64,000 nt of DNA from contig NZ_FOZM01000001.1 in the NCBI RefSeq assembly GCF_900114675.1, positions 1,240,001-1,304,000 on the forward strand, written 5' to 3'. The notes below the pieces were generated by a model. It had not been told where the DNA came from. It saw nothing but the letters and a program-made list of their open reading frames with translations, and did not search any database. Positions 51,828 through 63,787 of this stretch are shown here, piece after piece. The first letter of the stretch is position 1, and each line of letters begins with the position of its first letter. Position numbers and translations under genes: made by a program. The DNA is from Yoonia litorea. GTDB taxonomy: Bacteria; Pseudomonadota; Alphaproteobacteria; Rhodobacterales; Rhodobacteraceae.

Positions 51828-53645
51828 ATGGATATCCGCAATATCGCGATCATCGCGCACGTTGACCACGGCAAGACGACTCTGGTTGATGAACTGTTGA
51901 AGCAATCCGGTGTTTACCGCGAAAACGAAGCCATCACCGAACGGGCGATGGACAGCAACGACATCGAACGCGAGCGCGGGATTACCATTCTGGCAAAGTG
52001 TACCTCAGTCGAATGGAAAGGCACACGCATCAACATCGTCGACACGCCCGGCCACGCCGACTTTGGTGGTGAAGTCGAGCGTATCCTGTCGATGGTGGAC
52101 GGTGTGGTCCTGTTGGTCGATGCCGCCGAAGGTCCGATGCCGCAGACAAAATTCGTGACCTCCAAGGCGCTGGCCCTTGGCCTGCGCCCCATCGTGGTCG
52201 TCAACAAGGTGGACAAACCCGATGGCGAACCAGACCGCGCGATTGACGAAGTGTTTGATCTTTTCGCGGCCCTTGAAGCCACCGACGAACAGCTCGACTT
52301 TCCGGCGATGTATGCCTCTGGTCGCGCTGGCTGGTGTGATGCAGAACTCGACGGGCCCCGCGAGAACCTAGACGCGCTCTTTGACCTGATCGTCGATCAC
52401 GTCCCGACACCTGCGCAAGTCACGCGCAAGGACGAGCCTTTCCAGATGCTGGCCACCACGCTGTCTGCCGACCCCTTTATTGGTCGTATCCTGACGGGCC
52501 GGGTCGAGTCCGGCACACTGAAGGCTGGCGAAACGATCAAGGCGCTTTCCCGCACCGGTGAGCGGATCGAACAATTCCGCGTTTCAAAGATCCTCGCGTT
52601 CCGCGGCCTGATGCAACAGCCAATCGACGTGGCCGAAGCAGGCGATATCGTCACAATCGCAGGCATGACCAAGGCAACCGTGGCTGACACGCTCTGCGAT
52701 GTCTCAATTGATACGCCTATCCCCGCACAACCCATTGATCCCCCGACCATCACGGTCACTTTTGGCATCAACGACAGCCCGCTGGCCGGCCGTGACGGCA
52801 AGAAGGTCCAGTCGCGCGTCATCCGTGAACGCCTTTTGAAAGAGGCTGAAGTCAACGTCGCAATTAAGATCCAGGACACGCCTGGCGGTGATGCCTTCGA
52901 AGTCTCGGGCCGTGGTGAACTTCAGATGGGTGTTCTCATTGAAAACATGCGCCGCGAAGGTTTCGAGCTGTCGATCTCACGCCCGCAGGTCATCTTCCGC
53001 GAAGAAGATGGTCAGCGCATGGAACCTGTCGAAGAAGTCACCATCGACGTAGATGACGAATACACAGGCTCTGTCGTTGAAAAGCTGACCGGCCCACGCA
53101 AAGGCGAATTGGTCGAGATGAAGCCCGCCGGTGCAGGCAAGACCCGGATCATTGCTCATGTGCCATCGCGTGGCCTGATCGGCTACCACGGGGAATTCCT
53201 GACCGATACGCGCGGCTCTGGCGTGCTGAACCGCATCTTCCACGGCTGGACGCCATTCAAAGGCAAGATCGAAGGCCGCCGTCAGGGCGTGCTGATCTCA
53301 ATGGAAAACGGCACGTCTGTCGCATTCGCGCTGTGGAACCTCGAAGATCGCGGCAAGATGTTCATCGGTGCGCAGGAACCTGTTTACACCGGTATGATCA
53401 TCGGCGAACACAGCCGCGACAACGATCTGGAAGTGAACCCGCTCAAAGGTAAAAAGCTGACCAACGTCCGTGCCTCCGGCACCGACGAAGCTGTCCGCCT
53501 CACGCCGCCAGTGATCATGTCACTCGAACAGGCCATTGCCTATATCGACGATGACGAGCTGGTCGAGGTCACTCCAAACGCTGTTCGTCTGCGCAAACGC
53601 TATCTGGACCCGCATGAGCGCAAGCGGCAGGCCCGCGCAAGCTAG
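51828..53645 (+). CDS. typA: Ribosome-binding GTPase TypA/BipA
   Basis: Translational GTPase important for ribosome assembly and stress growth. 605 residues. G motifs: [10 protein letters not shown] (G1), DTPGH (G3), NKVD (G4); domains II, III, V and the C-terminal TypA domain follow ([19 protein letters not shown]). Start chosen at the ATG after AAAGG; the longer frame upstream is not a translated extension. Confidence 0.95.
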   Translation: MDIRNIAIIAHVDHGKTTLVDELLKQSGVYRENEAITERAMDSNDIERERGITILAKCTSVEWKGTRINIVDTPGHADFGGEVERILSMVDGVVLLVDAAEGPMPQTKFVTSKALALGLRPIVVVNKVDKPDGEPDRAIDEVFDLFAALEATDEQLDFPAMYASGRAGWCDAELDGPRENLDALFDLIVDHVPTPAQVTRKDEPFQMLATTLSADPFIGRILTGRVESGTLKAGETIKALSRTGERIEQFRVSKILAFRGLMQQPIDVAEAGDIVTIAGMTKATVADTLCDVSIDTPIPAQPIDPPTITVTFGINDSPLAGRDGKKVQSRVIRERLLKEAEVNVAIKIQDTPGGDAFEVSGRGELQMGVLIENMRREGFELSISRPQVIFREEDGQRMEPVEEVTIDVDDEYTGSVVEKLTGPRKGELVEMKPAGAGKTRIIAHVPSRGLIGYHGEFLTDTRGSGVLNRIFHGWTPFKGKIEGRRQGVLISMENGTSVAFALWNLEDRGKMFIGAQEPVYTGMIIGEHSRDNDLEVNPLKGKKLTNVRASGTDEAVRLTPPVIMSLEQAIAYIDDDELVEVTPNAVRLRKRYLDPHERKRQARAS

Positions 53646-53677
53646 CGTCGCCAAATTCCGGAACCTGCTGCAAAGAC

Positions 53678-54685
53678 TTACTTGTCAAACAGGTCTTTGA
53701 GCAGGTTCGTGAAGGCTTCGGACTGTTGTTCGGGGTCAGATTGACGCTCTTGATAGCCCGAAGTCACAGCGTCCGGCGACCAACGGCTTGCGATGAAGTC
53801 TTTGCCTTCTTCGGATACACTGTCATGTTGCAGAAGTTCCCCGATTTCCGCCTGCGATCGCGCATAGACAACTGAGATATCATCCTTCGGCGCGCGCCAG
53901 GACGGACCCTTCATATGTTTCTCAAACGCTTTGCGAACAGCGGCAGGGCGTTTGGCCCCGCTTTCGGAATACGCGCGGTTCAACGCCACAAGCTGTTCCA
54001 CGCCTTGCTGAGAGATAGAAACGTTGCGCCGCGGCGCGGCCTTAGCCGGACTATCGAGGCCGAGAAATTCGCAAAATTGCGTCACCGCGTCAGTGCGCAC
54101 GACGTCGATCCTGACGGCTTTATCCCCGAAAATGGAAAGCCAAGGAGCGAGGTCAGTCAGAAACAAACCTCTGTCCAATTGATCGTCCCTGTAGGCCTCC
54201 CACGGCTGCGTGCCGCCCATTTTGACATATTGAACGTAATTGCTTGAAAGCCACGAAAATGGCTCGCGGATCATGCAGTAGATTTTGACGGTCTCAAAAC
54301 GTCTTCTGAAGGCTTCCGCGAGGTTGGCGACCTTATCTTCCCCGTCAAAGTTGGAAAGCCCCTCTTCGGAAAATATCGCCGTTTCGGCCTCTGCTGCCCG
54401 CGCAAGTTCGCGGTCAAGTTGCCTCCAATATTTGCTGGCATAGCGTCTGCGCGCGTTCCTGCTATCCAGACCGTAGGAATGCATCAAACGGCTGGCCGGG
54501 GCTTCTGCCGGATGGCAGGCAAAGCTGAGCCCCATGTTGCGCTCGCGATCTTTCCACCACAACACACGCCCTGTGCGCGGAAGCATCACCTTCCGTTCCG
54601 ACAAGGCCTTGAGATTGCCAGAAAGGTAACTCTGGATCGAGGAGGTGCCCGTCTTTGGCAGGCCAATGTGGACGACGGCCTTCAA
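53678..54685 (-). CDS. Sulfotransferase-like protein, 335 residues
   Basis: Begins VVHIGLPKTGTSSIQSYL, the P-loop-like PAPS-binding motif of the sulfotransferase superfamily. The 3'-phosphate-binding region (MIREPFSWLSSNYVQYV) follows. Probably transfers sulfate to an exported polysaccharide or protein; acceptor unknown. Runs after DUF1330 and alaS with a 22-bp gap. Confidence 0.78.
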   Translation of the reverse strand: MKAVVHIGLPKTGTSSIQSYLSGNLKALSERKVMLPRTGRVLWWKDRERNMGLSFACHPAEAPASRLMHSYGLDSRNARRRYASKYWRQLDRELARAAEAETAIFSEEGLSNFDGEDKVANLAEAFRRRFETVKIYCMIREPFSWLSSNYVQYVKMGGTQPWEAYRDDQLDRGLFLTDLAPWLSIFGDKAVRIDVVRTDAVTQFCEFLGLDSPAKAAPRRNVSISQQGVEQLVALNRAYSESGAKRPAAVRKAFEKHMKGPSWRAPKDDISVVYARSQAEIGELLQHDSVSEEGKDFIASRWSPDAVTSGYQERQSDPEQQSEAFTNLLKDLFDK

Positions 54686-54707
54686 CGGTCATCCCCTTTG
54701 GTCGGCA

Positions 54708-54995
54708 TCAAGAGATCTCTTCGACGATCGAGAGTTCTCTGACCGAGGCGTCGCGCGCAAATGACAGCGCCTCCTGATAGGCATCCGAGTTGTAGCAGGC
54801 TTCAGCGGCATCAAGCGACGGAAACCGCGCCACCACATTCCTCGGGCGATCAGGACCTTCCATCTGGCGGTATTCACCGCCTCGCGCCAGAAACACACCG
54901 CCATGATCGGCTATGGCAACCGTGGCGCGCTTTGCATATTCCGCATAGCGCTCAGGATCGGTCACCAGCACATGGCTGACCCAAAGGGCGCTCAT
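54708..54995 (-). CDS. DUF1330 protein
   Basis: 95 residues with the short dimeric ferredoxin-like fold of DUF1330 ([16 protein letters not shown] ... GGVFLARGG ... [21 protein letters not shown]). Overlaps the alaS stop by 4 bp. Function unknown; often found after metabolic genes. Confidence 0.85.
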   Translation of the reverse strand: MSALWVSHVLVTDPERYAEYAKRATVAIADHGGVFLARGGEYRQMEGPDRPRNVVARFPSLDAAEACYNSDAYQEALSFARDASVRELSIVEEIS

Positions 54996-57646
54996 TTCAG
55001 GCCTTCCAGCACGGCCTTTGCTGCCGCTATCGCCGCTTCGGCATTGTCGGCAGACGCGCCGCCACCCTGTGCCATGTCAGGACGGCCTCCGCCGCCTTTG
55101 CCACCCAGTTCCGGTGTCACGGCCCGCAAGATATCAACGGCCGAGACACGGTCAGTCATATCGGCGGTCACGCCAACCGCGACTGCGGCCTTACCGCCCG
55201 TATCCGCAATCAGAAGGATTGCACCGCTGCCCATGCTGTCTTTCATGTCATCGATAAGCGAAGGCAGGTCCTTGCCGGTGACGCCCTGCAAGACCTGCGC
55301 TTGAAAGGCGACACCATTGATCACTTCGGACGGCGCTGCTTCCTTGGCACCGCCACCCATGGCCAGCTCACGCCGGAGCTGCGCCACCTCGTTGGCAAGC
55401 GCCTTGCGCTCATCCATCAGGGCCTTCACACGATCGGCCAGTTCGGATGCAGGGGCTTTCAGGACCAATGCAGCTTGCGCAAGGCGATGGTCCTGCTGGC
55501 GCAGATAATCAAGCGCCGCCTGCCCTGTCAGGGCCTCGATACGGCGCACGCCAGCACTTGATGCGCTGTCGCCCAATGTCACGAAAGCACCAATTTCACC
55601 CAGTTGCCCGACATGCGTGCCGCCGCAAAGCTCCAACGAATAGGTGTTACCAGAGGTGCCTTTGCCGGACCCCGGTTTTTCGCCCATGGAGACCACACGG
55701 ACCTCATCACCGTATTTTTCCCCAAAGAGCGCCTGCGCTCCCATCGCGCGCGCGTCATCGGGCGTCATAATACGCGTTTCGACCTTGCCGTTCTGCCGGA
55801 TAAGGGTGTTGACGTCCCGCTCGATCTGCTCAAGTTCCTCAAGGCTCAGCGCCTTGTTATGGCTGAAGTCAAAGCGGAGGCGGTCAGGTGCGTTCAACGA
55901 CCCGCGCTGTGCGATATGATCACCAAGCAGTTCACGCAGCGCCTCGTTCAGTAGGTGCGTGGCCGAGTGGTTTGCCTGAATTGCGGACCGCCGTGCAGGA
56001 TCGACTGAAAGCTCTGCCCCCTGCCCTTTAACGATCTTGCCTTCGGTGACCTTTGCAAAATGGATATAGACCCCAGCGACTTTCTTGGTGTCAGAAATCT
56101 CCGCGGCACCAGTTTCGGTGCGGATCATACCGGCATCGCCGACCTGACCACCTGCCTCGGCATAGAATGGGGACTGGTTTAGGACAATCTGCACCTCGCC
56201 ATCAGCCTCGTCCACAGTGCCGCCGTCGGCGACAAGTGCCATGATCTGGCCTTCGGCGTTCAGCGTGTCGTAGCCCAGAAAATCCGTGCTGCCGCTAGCA
56301 TCGGCAATATCGAACCAAATCGCACTATCTGCCGCTTCGCCTGTCCCTGCCCAGGCCGCGCGCGCCTTGGCTTTCTGTTCTGCCATGGCGGCATCAAAGC
56401 CATCGGTATCGACCGACACGCCCTTCTCACGCAATGCATCTTGCGTCAGATCGAGTGGGAACCCGTAAGTGTCATAAAGCTTGAAGGCGGCATCTCCTGG
56501 CAAGGCCGCACCCTCTGGCAATGCTGACAGTTCATCGTCGAGCAGTTTCAGACCACGGTCGAGTGTTTGCTTGAAGCGCTCTTCCTCGTTCTTCAGCGTC
56601 TCCTCGATCAACCGCTGGCCTTGGCCCAATTCAGGATAGGCGGCCCCCATCTTCTGCACCAAGGCAGGCACCAGTCGGTGCATAACAGGATCTTTTGCAC
56701 CCAAGAGATGCGCATGACGCATGGCCCGGCGCATGATCCGGCGCAGGACGTATCCGCGGCCCTCATTGGACGGCAGGACACCTTCGGCAATCAGGAAAGA
56801 CGTCGAGCGCAGGTGATCAGCAATCACACGGTGATGCACATTGCCGTCGCCGTCGGGGTCGGTCGATGTCGCGTTGGCCGATGCCTCAATCAAGGCACGC
56901 ATAAGGTCCGTATCGTAGTTGTCGTGCTTGCCCTGCAGCAACGCGCCGATCCGCTCCAGCCCCATGCCGGTGTCAATTGACTGCATTTCCAGCGGGCGCA
57001 TGGAACCGTCTTCGAACTGCTCGTTCTGCATGAAAACGATGTTCCAGATTTCGATGAAACGGTCGCCATCCTCTTCAGCCGATCCCGGAGGGCCGCCCCA
57101 GATGTGATCGCCGTGATCATAGAAGATTTCGGTGCAAGGGCCGCATGGGCCTGTCGGCCCCATCCGCCAGAAGTTGTCATCGGTTGGAATGCGGATGATC
57201 CTGTCTTCGGGGACGCCAATCTTCTTCCAGATTTCAAAGGCTTCATCGTCTGTATGGTAAACTGTGGTCAGCAGACGCGTCTTGTCGATGCCGAAATCCT
57301 TGGTCAGCAATTCCCACGCAAACGGGATCGCGTCAGCTTTGAAATAGTCGCCAAAGCTGAAGTTGCCCAGCATCTCAAAGAATGTGTGATGGCGCGCGGT
57401 ATAGCCGACGTTGTCGAGGTCGTTATGTTTTCCGCCCGCCCGCACACATTTCTGGCTTGTGGTTGCGCGGACGTAATCGCGTGTCTCCACACCGGTAAAG
57501 AGGTTTTTGAACTGCACCATACCGGAGTTGGTGAACATCAGCGTCGGGTCGTTGCGCGGCACCAAGGGGCTGGACGCGACGATCTCGTGGTCCTGCTTTC
57601 CAAAGTAGTTCAGAAAGGTGGAGCGGATGTCAGCAAGGCTGGTCAT
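54992..57646 (-). CDS. alaS: Alanyl-tRNA synthetase
   Basis: 884 residues: class II catalytic domain ([20 protein letters not shown]), tRNA-recognition helices, editing domain with [11 protein letters not shown] and [13 protein letters not shown] zinc ligands, and the C-Ala domain ending [16 protein letters not shown] longer in-frame extension was rejected because the catalytic domain starts at MTSLADIR. The gene is preceded by the recA terminator. Confidence 0.96.
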   Translation of the reverse strand: MTSLADIRSTFLNYFGKQDHEIVASSPLVPRNDPTLMFTNSGMVQFKNLFTGVETRDYVRATTSQKCVRAGGKHNDLDNVGYTARHHTFFEMLGNFSFGDYFKADAIPFAWELLTKDFGIDKTRLLTTVYHTDDEAFEIWKKIGVPEDRIIRIPTDDNFWRMGPTGPCGPCTEIFYDHGDHIWGGPPGSAEEDGDRFIEIWNIVFMQNEQFEDGSMRPLEMQSIDTGMGLERIGALLQGKHDNYDTDLMRALIEASANATSTDPDGDGNVHHRVIADHLRSTSFLIAEGVLPSNEGRGYVLRRIMRRAMRHAHLLGAKDPVMHRLVPALVQKMGAAYPELGQGQRLIEETLKNEEERFKQTLDRGLKLLDDELSALPEGAALPGDAAFKLYDTYGFPLDLTQDALREKGVSVDTDGFDAAMAEQKAKARAAWAGTGEAADSAIWFDIADASGSTDFLGYDTLNAEGQIMALVADGGTVDEADGEVQIVLNQSPFYAEAGGQVGDAGMIRTETGAAEISDTKKVAGVYIHFAKVTEGKIVKGQGAELSVDPARRSAIQANHSATHLLNEALRELLGDHIAQRGSLNAPDRLRFDFSHNKALSLEELEQIERDVNTLIRQNGKVETRIMTPDDARAMGAQALFGEKYGDEVRVVSMGEKPGSGKGTSGNTYSLELCGGTHVGQLGEIGAFVTLGDSASSAGVRRIEALTGQAALDYLRQQDHRLAQAALVLKAPASELADRVKALMDERKALANEVAQLRRELAMGGGAKEAAPSEVINGVAFQAQVLQGVTGKDLPSLIDDMKDSMGSGAILLIADTGGKAAVAVGVTADMTDRVSAVDILRAVTPELGGKGGGGRPDMAQGGGASADNAEAAIAAAKAVLEGLK

Positions 57647-57793
57647 GGCGGGCTCTCGGCATTTGGTTACGTTGAGGGCGAGAAATAGCCCTCTGCTCCC
57701 ATACTGTCCACATGCAAACAGGGTCTGCACCGAAGTGCTGCCACTTTCCGCAAAACCATGTCCTTCAACTTGCAAGGACGCCACGCAACCCTC

Positions 57794-57831
57794 TGCAAAA
57801 AACAAATGGACCGCCGCAAATGCGACGGTCC
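57794..57831 (-). terminator. Rho-independent terminator after recA
   Basis: On the minus strand a 10-bp stem (GGACCGTCGC / GCGGCGGTCC, one G-T pair) with a 4-nt loop, followed by ATTTGTTTTTTG. It lies 61 bp beyond the recA stop and 147 bp before the alaS start. Confidence 0.85.
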
Positions 57832-57892
57832 TTTCAAGATTTTTCAAACGGCAACCGTATCAGAGGGTGTCACCCGAACACGGTCAGTATTT

Positions 57893-58975
57893 TTACATTT
57901 CGACCAGATCGTCGTCGCTATCGTTCATCGCGCCGCCGGGCAAATCGAAATCAAGCCCATGCGCGGCCCTGATCTTGTCTTCGATTTCCAACGCGACCGA
58001 GGGGTTTTCTTTCAGGAACTGCTTGGAGTTTTCACGCCCCTGTCCGATCCGTTCATCCCCGTAAGAGAACCACGCGCCCGATTTCTCGACCACGCCGGCC
58101 TTGACGCCGAGGTCGAGGAGTTCGCCCATCTTGGAGATGCCTTCGCCATACATGATGTCGAATTCAACCTGCTTGAACGGTGGCGCCACCTTGTTTTTGA
58201 CCACTTTGACACGTGTTGCATTGCCCACAACCTCATCACGGTCCTTCAATGCGCCGATGCGGCGGATATCGAGACGTACAGAGGCGTAGAATTTTAGCGC
58301 GTTGCCGCCGGTCGTCGTTTCAGGCGAGCCAAACATGACGCCAATCTTCATCCGGATCTGGTTAATGAAGATGACCATACACCCCGAACGGTTGATGGAG
58401 CCTGTCAGTTTGCGCATTGCCTGGCTCATCAGTCGGGCATGAACGCCGACAGAGCTGTCACCCATGTCACCTTCAAGCTCTGATTTGGGTGTCAGGGCGG
58501 CAACGGAATCCACGATCACCATGCTCACCGCGCCGGAGCGCACGAGTGTATCGACGATTTCCAACGCTTGTTCACCGGTATCGGGTTGCGAAATCAGTAG
58601 CTCGTCAAGGTTCACGCCAAGCTTTTTGGCGTAGGCCGGATCAAGCGCGTGTTCGGCGTCGACAAATGCACAAACGCCACCTTTTTTCTGCTCTTCCGCA
58701 ATCGCGTGCAGCGTCAACGTGGTTTTACCAGAGGACTCAGGGCCGTAAATTTCGATGATGCGGCCCTTGGGCAGGCCGCCAATGCCAAGCGCGATATCCA
58801 GCCCCAGCGAGCCGGTCGATGTTGCCTCGATATCGGCCATCTTGTTCTCGCCGCCGAGCTTCATAATCGAGCCCTTACCGAACTGGCGTTCGATCTGCGC
58901 AAGCGCGCTTTCCAGCGCCTTTTCCTTGTCTGCCGTTTTCTTGTCTTTCATTTTCAGAAGTTCTGCCGTTGCCAT
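57893..58975 (-). CDS. recA: RecA recombinase
   Basis: 360 residues; ATP-dependent strand exchange and LexA coprotease. Walker A GPESSGKT, the [18 protein letters not shown] loop L1 and the [17 protein letters not shown] motif are intact. An acidic C-terminal tail (DSDDDLVEM) is typical. Start taken at the ATG with AGGA upstream. A LexA box lies 51 bp before it. Confidence 0.97.
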   Translation of the reverse strand: MATAELLKMKDKKTADKEKALESALAQIERQFGKGSIMKLGGENKMADIEATSTGSLGLDIALGIGGLPKGRIIEIYGPESSGKTTLTLHAIAEEQKKGGVCAFVDAEHALDPAYAKKLGVNLDELLISQPDTGEQALEIVDTLVRSGAVSMVIVDSVAALTPKSELEGDMGDSSVGVHARLMSQAMRKLTGSINRSGCMVIFINQIRMKIGVMFGSPETTTGGNALKFYASVRLDIRRIGALKDRDEVVGNATRVKVVKNKVAPPFKQVEFDIMYGEGISKMGELLDLGVKAGVVEKSGAWFSYGDERIGQGRENSKQFLKENPSVALEIEDKIRAAHGLDFDLPGGAMNDSDDDLVEM

Positions 58976-59025
58976 GTATCCTGTCCTTATTTCATGCGAC
59001 CCAGCGGGCAGCAATCACTGCTTTT

Positions 59026-59040
59026 GTTCTCATTGTGTTC
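59026..59040 (-). promoter_or_regulatory. LexA-type SOS box before recA
   Basis: Exact GTTC-N7-GTTC on the plus strand (GAAC-N7-GAAC in the direction of recA), the form known in Rhodobacteraceae. It lies 51 bp from the recA start, in the expected promoter region. Confidence 0.85.
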
Positions 59041-59168
59041 TCATTCTTAATGAGATCAAAAGAAGAACATTGCAACAAAAATCTTGGCGAAAAGCTTGGA
59101 TCAATGGTGGTTAAAGAAGTGTTTATTGCCTAGAACGAAGAGGTCGTTTTCAATGGGGTCAGTCTCAA

Positions 59169-59765
59169 ATGCTTGTTTTCTGGAAAGAAAATCTTGTGCT
59201 GCTTGCCATCCCCAAGACCGGCTCGACCGCGCTGGAAGGTGCGCTTGCGCCAAGGGCGTCGTTGGTGCTGCGCGATCCGCCGGAGATCAAACATGCGCCA
59301 TGCTATCGCTACAAGCGATTCCTTAAGCCACTTTTCAAGCAGGTCGGCGACAAAGACCCCGAGCTGATGGCCGTGGTCCGCAATCCGATTGACTGGCTTG
59401 GCAGTTGGTATCGCTACCGCACACGCGATGACCTCATCGGACAGCCGAACAGCACCCGTGACGTCAGTTTTGACGATTTCGTGCTGGAATACTGCAAAGG
59501 CACGCCTGCGCCGTTCGCCAATGTCGGATCGCAGGCACGGTTCCTTACGATCAACGATGGCGAGATCGGCGCACAACATTTATTCCAATATGAACAATGG
59601 CATAAGGTCATCGCCTATCTGGAAAATCGGCTCGATGTGACGATCACTTTGAAAGAGAAAAACGTCTCTCCGAAGATGGACCTGATCCTGTCGCCAGAGG
59701 TCGAAGCGAAACTGCGCGAAAAACGCGCAGCCGAATTTCACGTCTGGGAAATGGCGTATCGTTAA
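59169..59765 (+). CDS. Sulfotransferase-like protein, 198 residues
   Basis: Begins LLAIPKTGSTALEGAL, a P-loop-like PAPS site, followed by RNPIDWLGSWYRYRT, resembling the 3'-phosphate-binding motif. Shorter than the other sulfotransferase-like protein in the window and not closely similar apart from these motifs. Convergent with glpK. Acceptor unknown. Confidence 0.72.
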   Translation: MLVFWKENLVLLAIPKTGSTALEGALAPRASLVLRDPPEIKHAPCYRYKRFLKPLFKQVGDKDPELMAVVRNPIDWLGSWYRYRTRDDLIGQPNSTRDVSFDDFVLEYCKGTPAPFANVGSQARFLTINDGEIGAQHLFQYEQWHKVIAYLENRLDVTITLKEKNVSPKMDLILSPEVEAKLREKRAAEFHVWEMAYR

Positions 59766-59777
59766 GACACGGCGACG

Positions 59778-61262
<1,485 letters not shown>

Positions 61263-61307
61263 TTTTCCCCCCGGTTTTTTGTCAGACTACTGCCACAGAC
61301 AGCAGGC

Positions 61308-62849
61308 TCAAGCATTCATGTAGGCGTCGAGTGCCGCGATCTGGTCCTTGGTCAGGCGAAGCCCCAGTTTTGAGCGCCGCCAGACAATGTCATCGGCATG
61401 ACGCGCATATTCCTTGGCCATCAGCCATTTGACTTCTGCTTCGGTGAGCGTCGCACCGAAATCTTGCCCCAAGTCCGCGGCTGTTGCCGCCTCCCCCAAT
61501 ATCTTGCGGGCATCGGTGCCATACCCTTTGATCAGTCGCAGCGCCCAACGGTCGTCAAGGAACGGGTAATCGCGCGCAAGATCGGCAACCAGTTTGTCCC
61601 GATCTGCAACAGCAAAATCGCCACCAGGAAGCGGCGCCTTATCTGTCCAAGTGCCGCCACCGCCAACAAGCGGTGTCAGCTTCTTCATCGCGTTCTCGGC
61701 AAGCTTGCGGTAGGTGGTGATCTTGCCGCCAAAAATGTTCAGAAGCGGTGCGCCGTTATCGTCCAAAGACAGAACATAGTCGCGCGTCGCGGCCGTCGCA
61801 GACTTTGCCCCATCATCATAGAGCGGGCGCACGCCGGAATACGTCCAGACCACATCGTCGCGCGTCACTGGCTTATCGAAGTATTGCGACGCAAATGCAC
61901 AGAGGTAGTCCTGTTCTTCATCAGTGGCGAACGGCTTTTCCGACAGGTTCTCGTGTTCCTTGTCAGTGGTGCCAATCAGGGTGAAATCCATCTCGTATGG
62001 AATTGCGAAAATGATCCGTCCGTCTTCGCCTTGAAAAAAGTAGCTTTTGTCATGGTCAAACAGCTTCTTGGTCACGATGTGGCTGCCACGGACCAAACGC
62101 ACCCCTTCTGAGGTATTCTGGCGCGCGACCTCCCTCACGACATTCTCAACCCACGGCCCACCGGCATTGACCAGCGCGCGCGCCGTATGGCGTGCCTCGA
62201 CGCCATCGCTTTCGGTCACGATTTCCCAGTGATCTTCGACGCGTGTGGCGCTAATGACCTTTGTGCGGGTCATGATCTTTGCGCCACGCTCTTCTGCGTC
62301 GCGCGCATTCAGCACTACAAGGCGCGAATCCTCCACCCAGCAGTCTGAATATTCGTAGGCGCGCTTGAACTTTTCCTTGATCGGTTTGCCAGCAGGATCA
62401 GAGGTCAGATCGACTGTCTTGGTGCCTGGCAGGATCTCGCGTCCGCCGAGATTGTCGTAGAGAAACAATCCAAGCCGGATCAGCCAGGACGGGCGGCGCC
62501 CTTTCATCCACGGCATGAAAACAGTCAAAAGCTTGGATGTTGGCGTGTCCCCTTCAAAACGCATGTCGGGATGGTACGGCAGCACAAAACGCATGGGCCA
62601 ACTGATGTGCGGCATGTTCTTCAACAAAACCTCGCGCTCAACGAGTGCTTTCTTGACCAGCCCAAATTCAAAGAATTCCAGATAGCGCAGACCACCGTGA
62701 AAGAGCTTCGTCGAGGCCGAAGACGTCGCAGAGGCCAGATCGTTCATTTCGGCCAGCCCGACCTGAAGCCCCCGACCCTGCGCATCCCGCGCAATGCCTG
62801 TGCCATTGATCCCGCCGCCAATGATGAAAATGTCAAAATCCGGTTTCAT
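61308..62849 (-). CDS. glpD: Glycerol-3-phosphate dehydrogenase, FAD-dependent
   Basis: Membrane-associated enzyme, 513 residues, that oxidises glycerol 3-phosphate and feeds electrons to quinone. FAD-binding IIGGGINGTGIARDA at the N terminus and LFHGGLRYLE, a GlpD signature. Start chosen at the ATG with AAGGG upstream. The longer reading frame upstream is not supported. Divergent from glpR. Confidence 0.95.
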   Translation of the reverse strand: MKPDFDIFIIGGGINGTGIARDAQGRGLQVGLAEMNDLASATSSASTKLFHGGLRYLEFFEFGLVKKALVEREVLLKNMPHISWPMRFVLPYHPDMRFEGDTPTSKLLTVFMPWMKGRRPSWLIRLGLFLYDNLGGREILPGTKTVDLTSDPAGKPIKEKFKRAYEYSDCWVEDSRLVVLNARDAEERGAKIMTRTKVISATRVEDHWEIVTESDGVEARHTARALVNAGGPWVENVVREVARQNTSEGVRLVRGSHIVTKKLFDHDKSYFFQGEDGRIIFAIPYEMDFTLIGTTDKEHENLSEKPFATDEEQDYLCAFASQYFDKPVTRDDVVWTYSGVRPLYDDGAKSATAATRDYVLSLDDNGAPLLNIFGGKITTYRKLAENAMKKLTPLVGGGGTWTDKAPLPGGDFAVADRDKLVADLARDYPFLDDRWALRLIKGYGTDARKILGEAATAADLGQDFGATLTEAEVKWLMAKEYARHADDIVWRRSKLGLRLTKDQIAALDAYMNA

Positions 62850-62996
62850 AAACTGCCCTTGGTTCCCTTTTCCTATCGTTTGAAACAAGTGATTGCCGGC
62901 TGCAAGCCAACCACCTTTCAATGTTCGCGCCTTCACCCACGAACATGATACGAAACACGCTTTCGTCAATGCGTCATAGGGCAACAGCTTGCTTTG

Positions 62997-63022
62997 TGTT
63001 CGCTTTATTCATAAAGCGAACA
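62997..63022. promoter_or_regulatory. Palindromic operator of glpR
   Basis: Perfect 12-bp inverted repeat with 2-nt spacer: TGTTCGCTTTAT, TC, ATAAAGCGAACA. It contains the TTCG/CGAA arms of GlpR-type operators. It ends 1 bp before the glpR ATG and is 147 bp from the glpD start. Confidence 0.8.
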
Positions 63023-63023
63023 T

Positions 63024-63782
63024 ATGGACACATCTCAACGCCATAGCTACCTTCACGATGTCGCAGCGCGCGAAGGAAAGGTCCTTGCAACAAACGCCGC
63101 AGAGGCGCTTGGCGTTGCGGTACAGACAATTCGCAGGGATATCCGGCAGCTTTGTGCGGCAGGGCTGTTAGAACGCATCCACGGTGGGGCGGTGCCGCCA
63201 TCGGGGGTGAGCAATATCGGCTATGGCGACAGGCGTGCGCTCAATCGCGAGGTCAAGTTGCGGATTGCACGACGGGCGGCCAGCCTGATCCCTGACAACG
63301 CTTCACTATTTCTTAATATCGGCACGACAACCGAAGCGGTGGCCCATGCCTTACACGGACATCGCAACCTGATGGTCCTGACAAACAACCTCAATGTCGC
63401 CAATATTCTTGCCAACAACCCGACCTGCGATGTGGTGGTTGCTGGCGGCAGCTTGCGGCGCGCGGATGGTGGGCTTGTTGGTGACCTTGCTGCAATTGCG
63501 ATTGACCGCTTCAAGGTTGATTTTGCCATCATCGGGACCTCGGCGATTGACCTGTCCGGGGATATTCTGGACTTCGACCCAGAAGAGGTGCGCGTCAGTC
63601 AGGCGGTGATCAAGGCGGCGCGGTCTTGTGTCCTTGTCGCCGACAGCAGCAAGTTCACGCGAAAGGCTCCGGTCAAGATTGCGTCGCTGGCACAGATGCA
63701 GCACTTCGTCACTGACCGCATCCTGTCAGAAGCACTGATCAACAAATGTGCTGACTGGAACACCCGCATCCTGCGGGCTTGA
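63024..63782 (+). CDS. glpR: DeoR-family regulator GlpR
   Basis: 252 residues. N-terminal DeoR-type HTH (TNAAEALGVAVQTIRRDIRQL) and a sensor domain with the NagB/RpiA/CoA-transferase-like fold (LNIGTTTEAVAHAL, VVVAGGSLRRADGGLVGD). Expected to bind glycerol 3-phosphate and repress glpDK. The adjacent palindrome and divergent position support it. No Shine-Dalgarno sequence precedes the ATG. Confidence 0.9.
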   Translation: MDTSQRHSYLHDVAAREGKVLATNAAEALGVAVQTIRRDIRQLCAAGLLERIHGGAVPPSGVSNIGYGDRRALNREVKLRIARRAASLIPDNASLFLNIGTTTEAVAHALHGHRNLMVLTNNLNVANILANNPTCDVVVAGGSLRRADGGLVGDLAAIAIDRFKVDFAIIGTSAIDLSGDILDFDPEEVRVSQAVIKAARSCVLVADSSKFTRKAPVKIASLAQMQHFVTDRILSEALINKCADWNTRILRA

Positions 63783-63787
63783 GCGAC

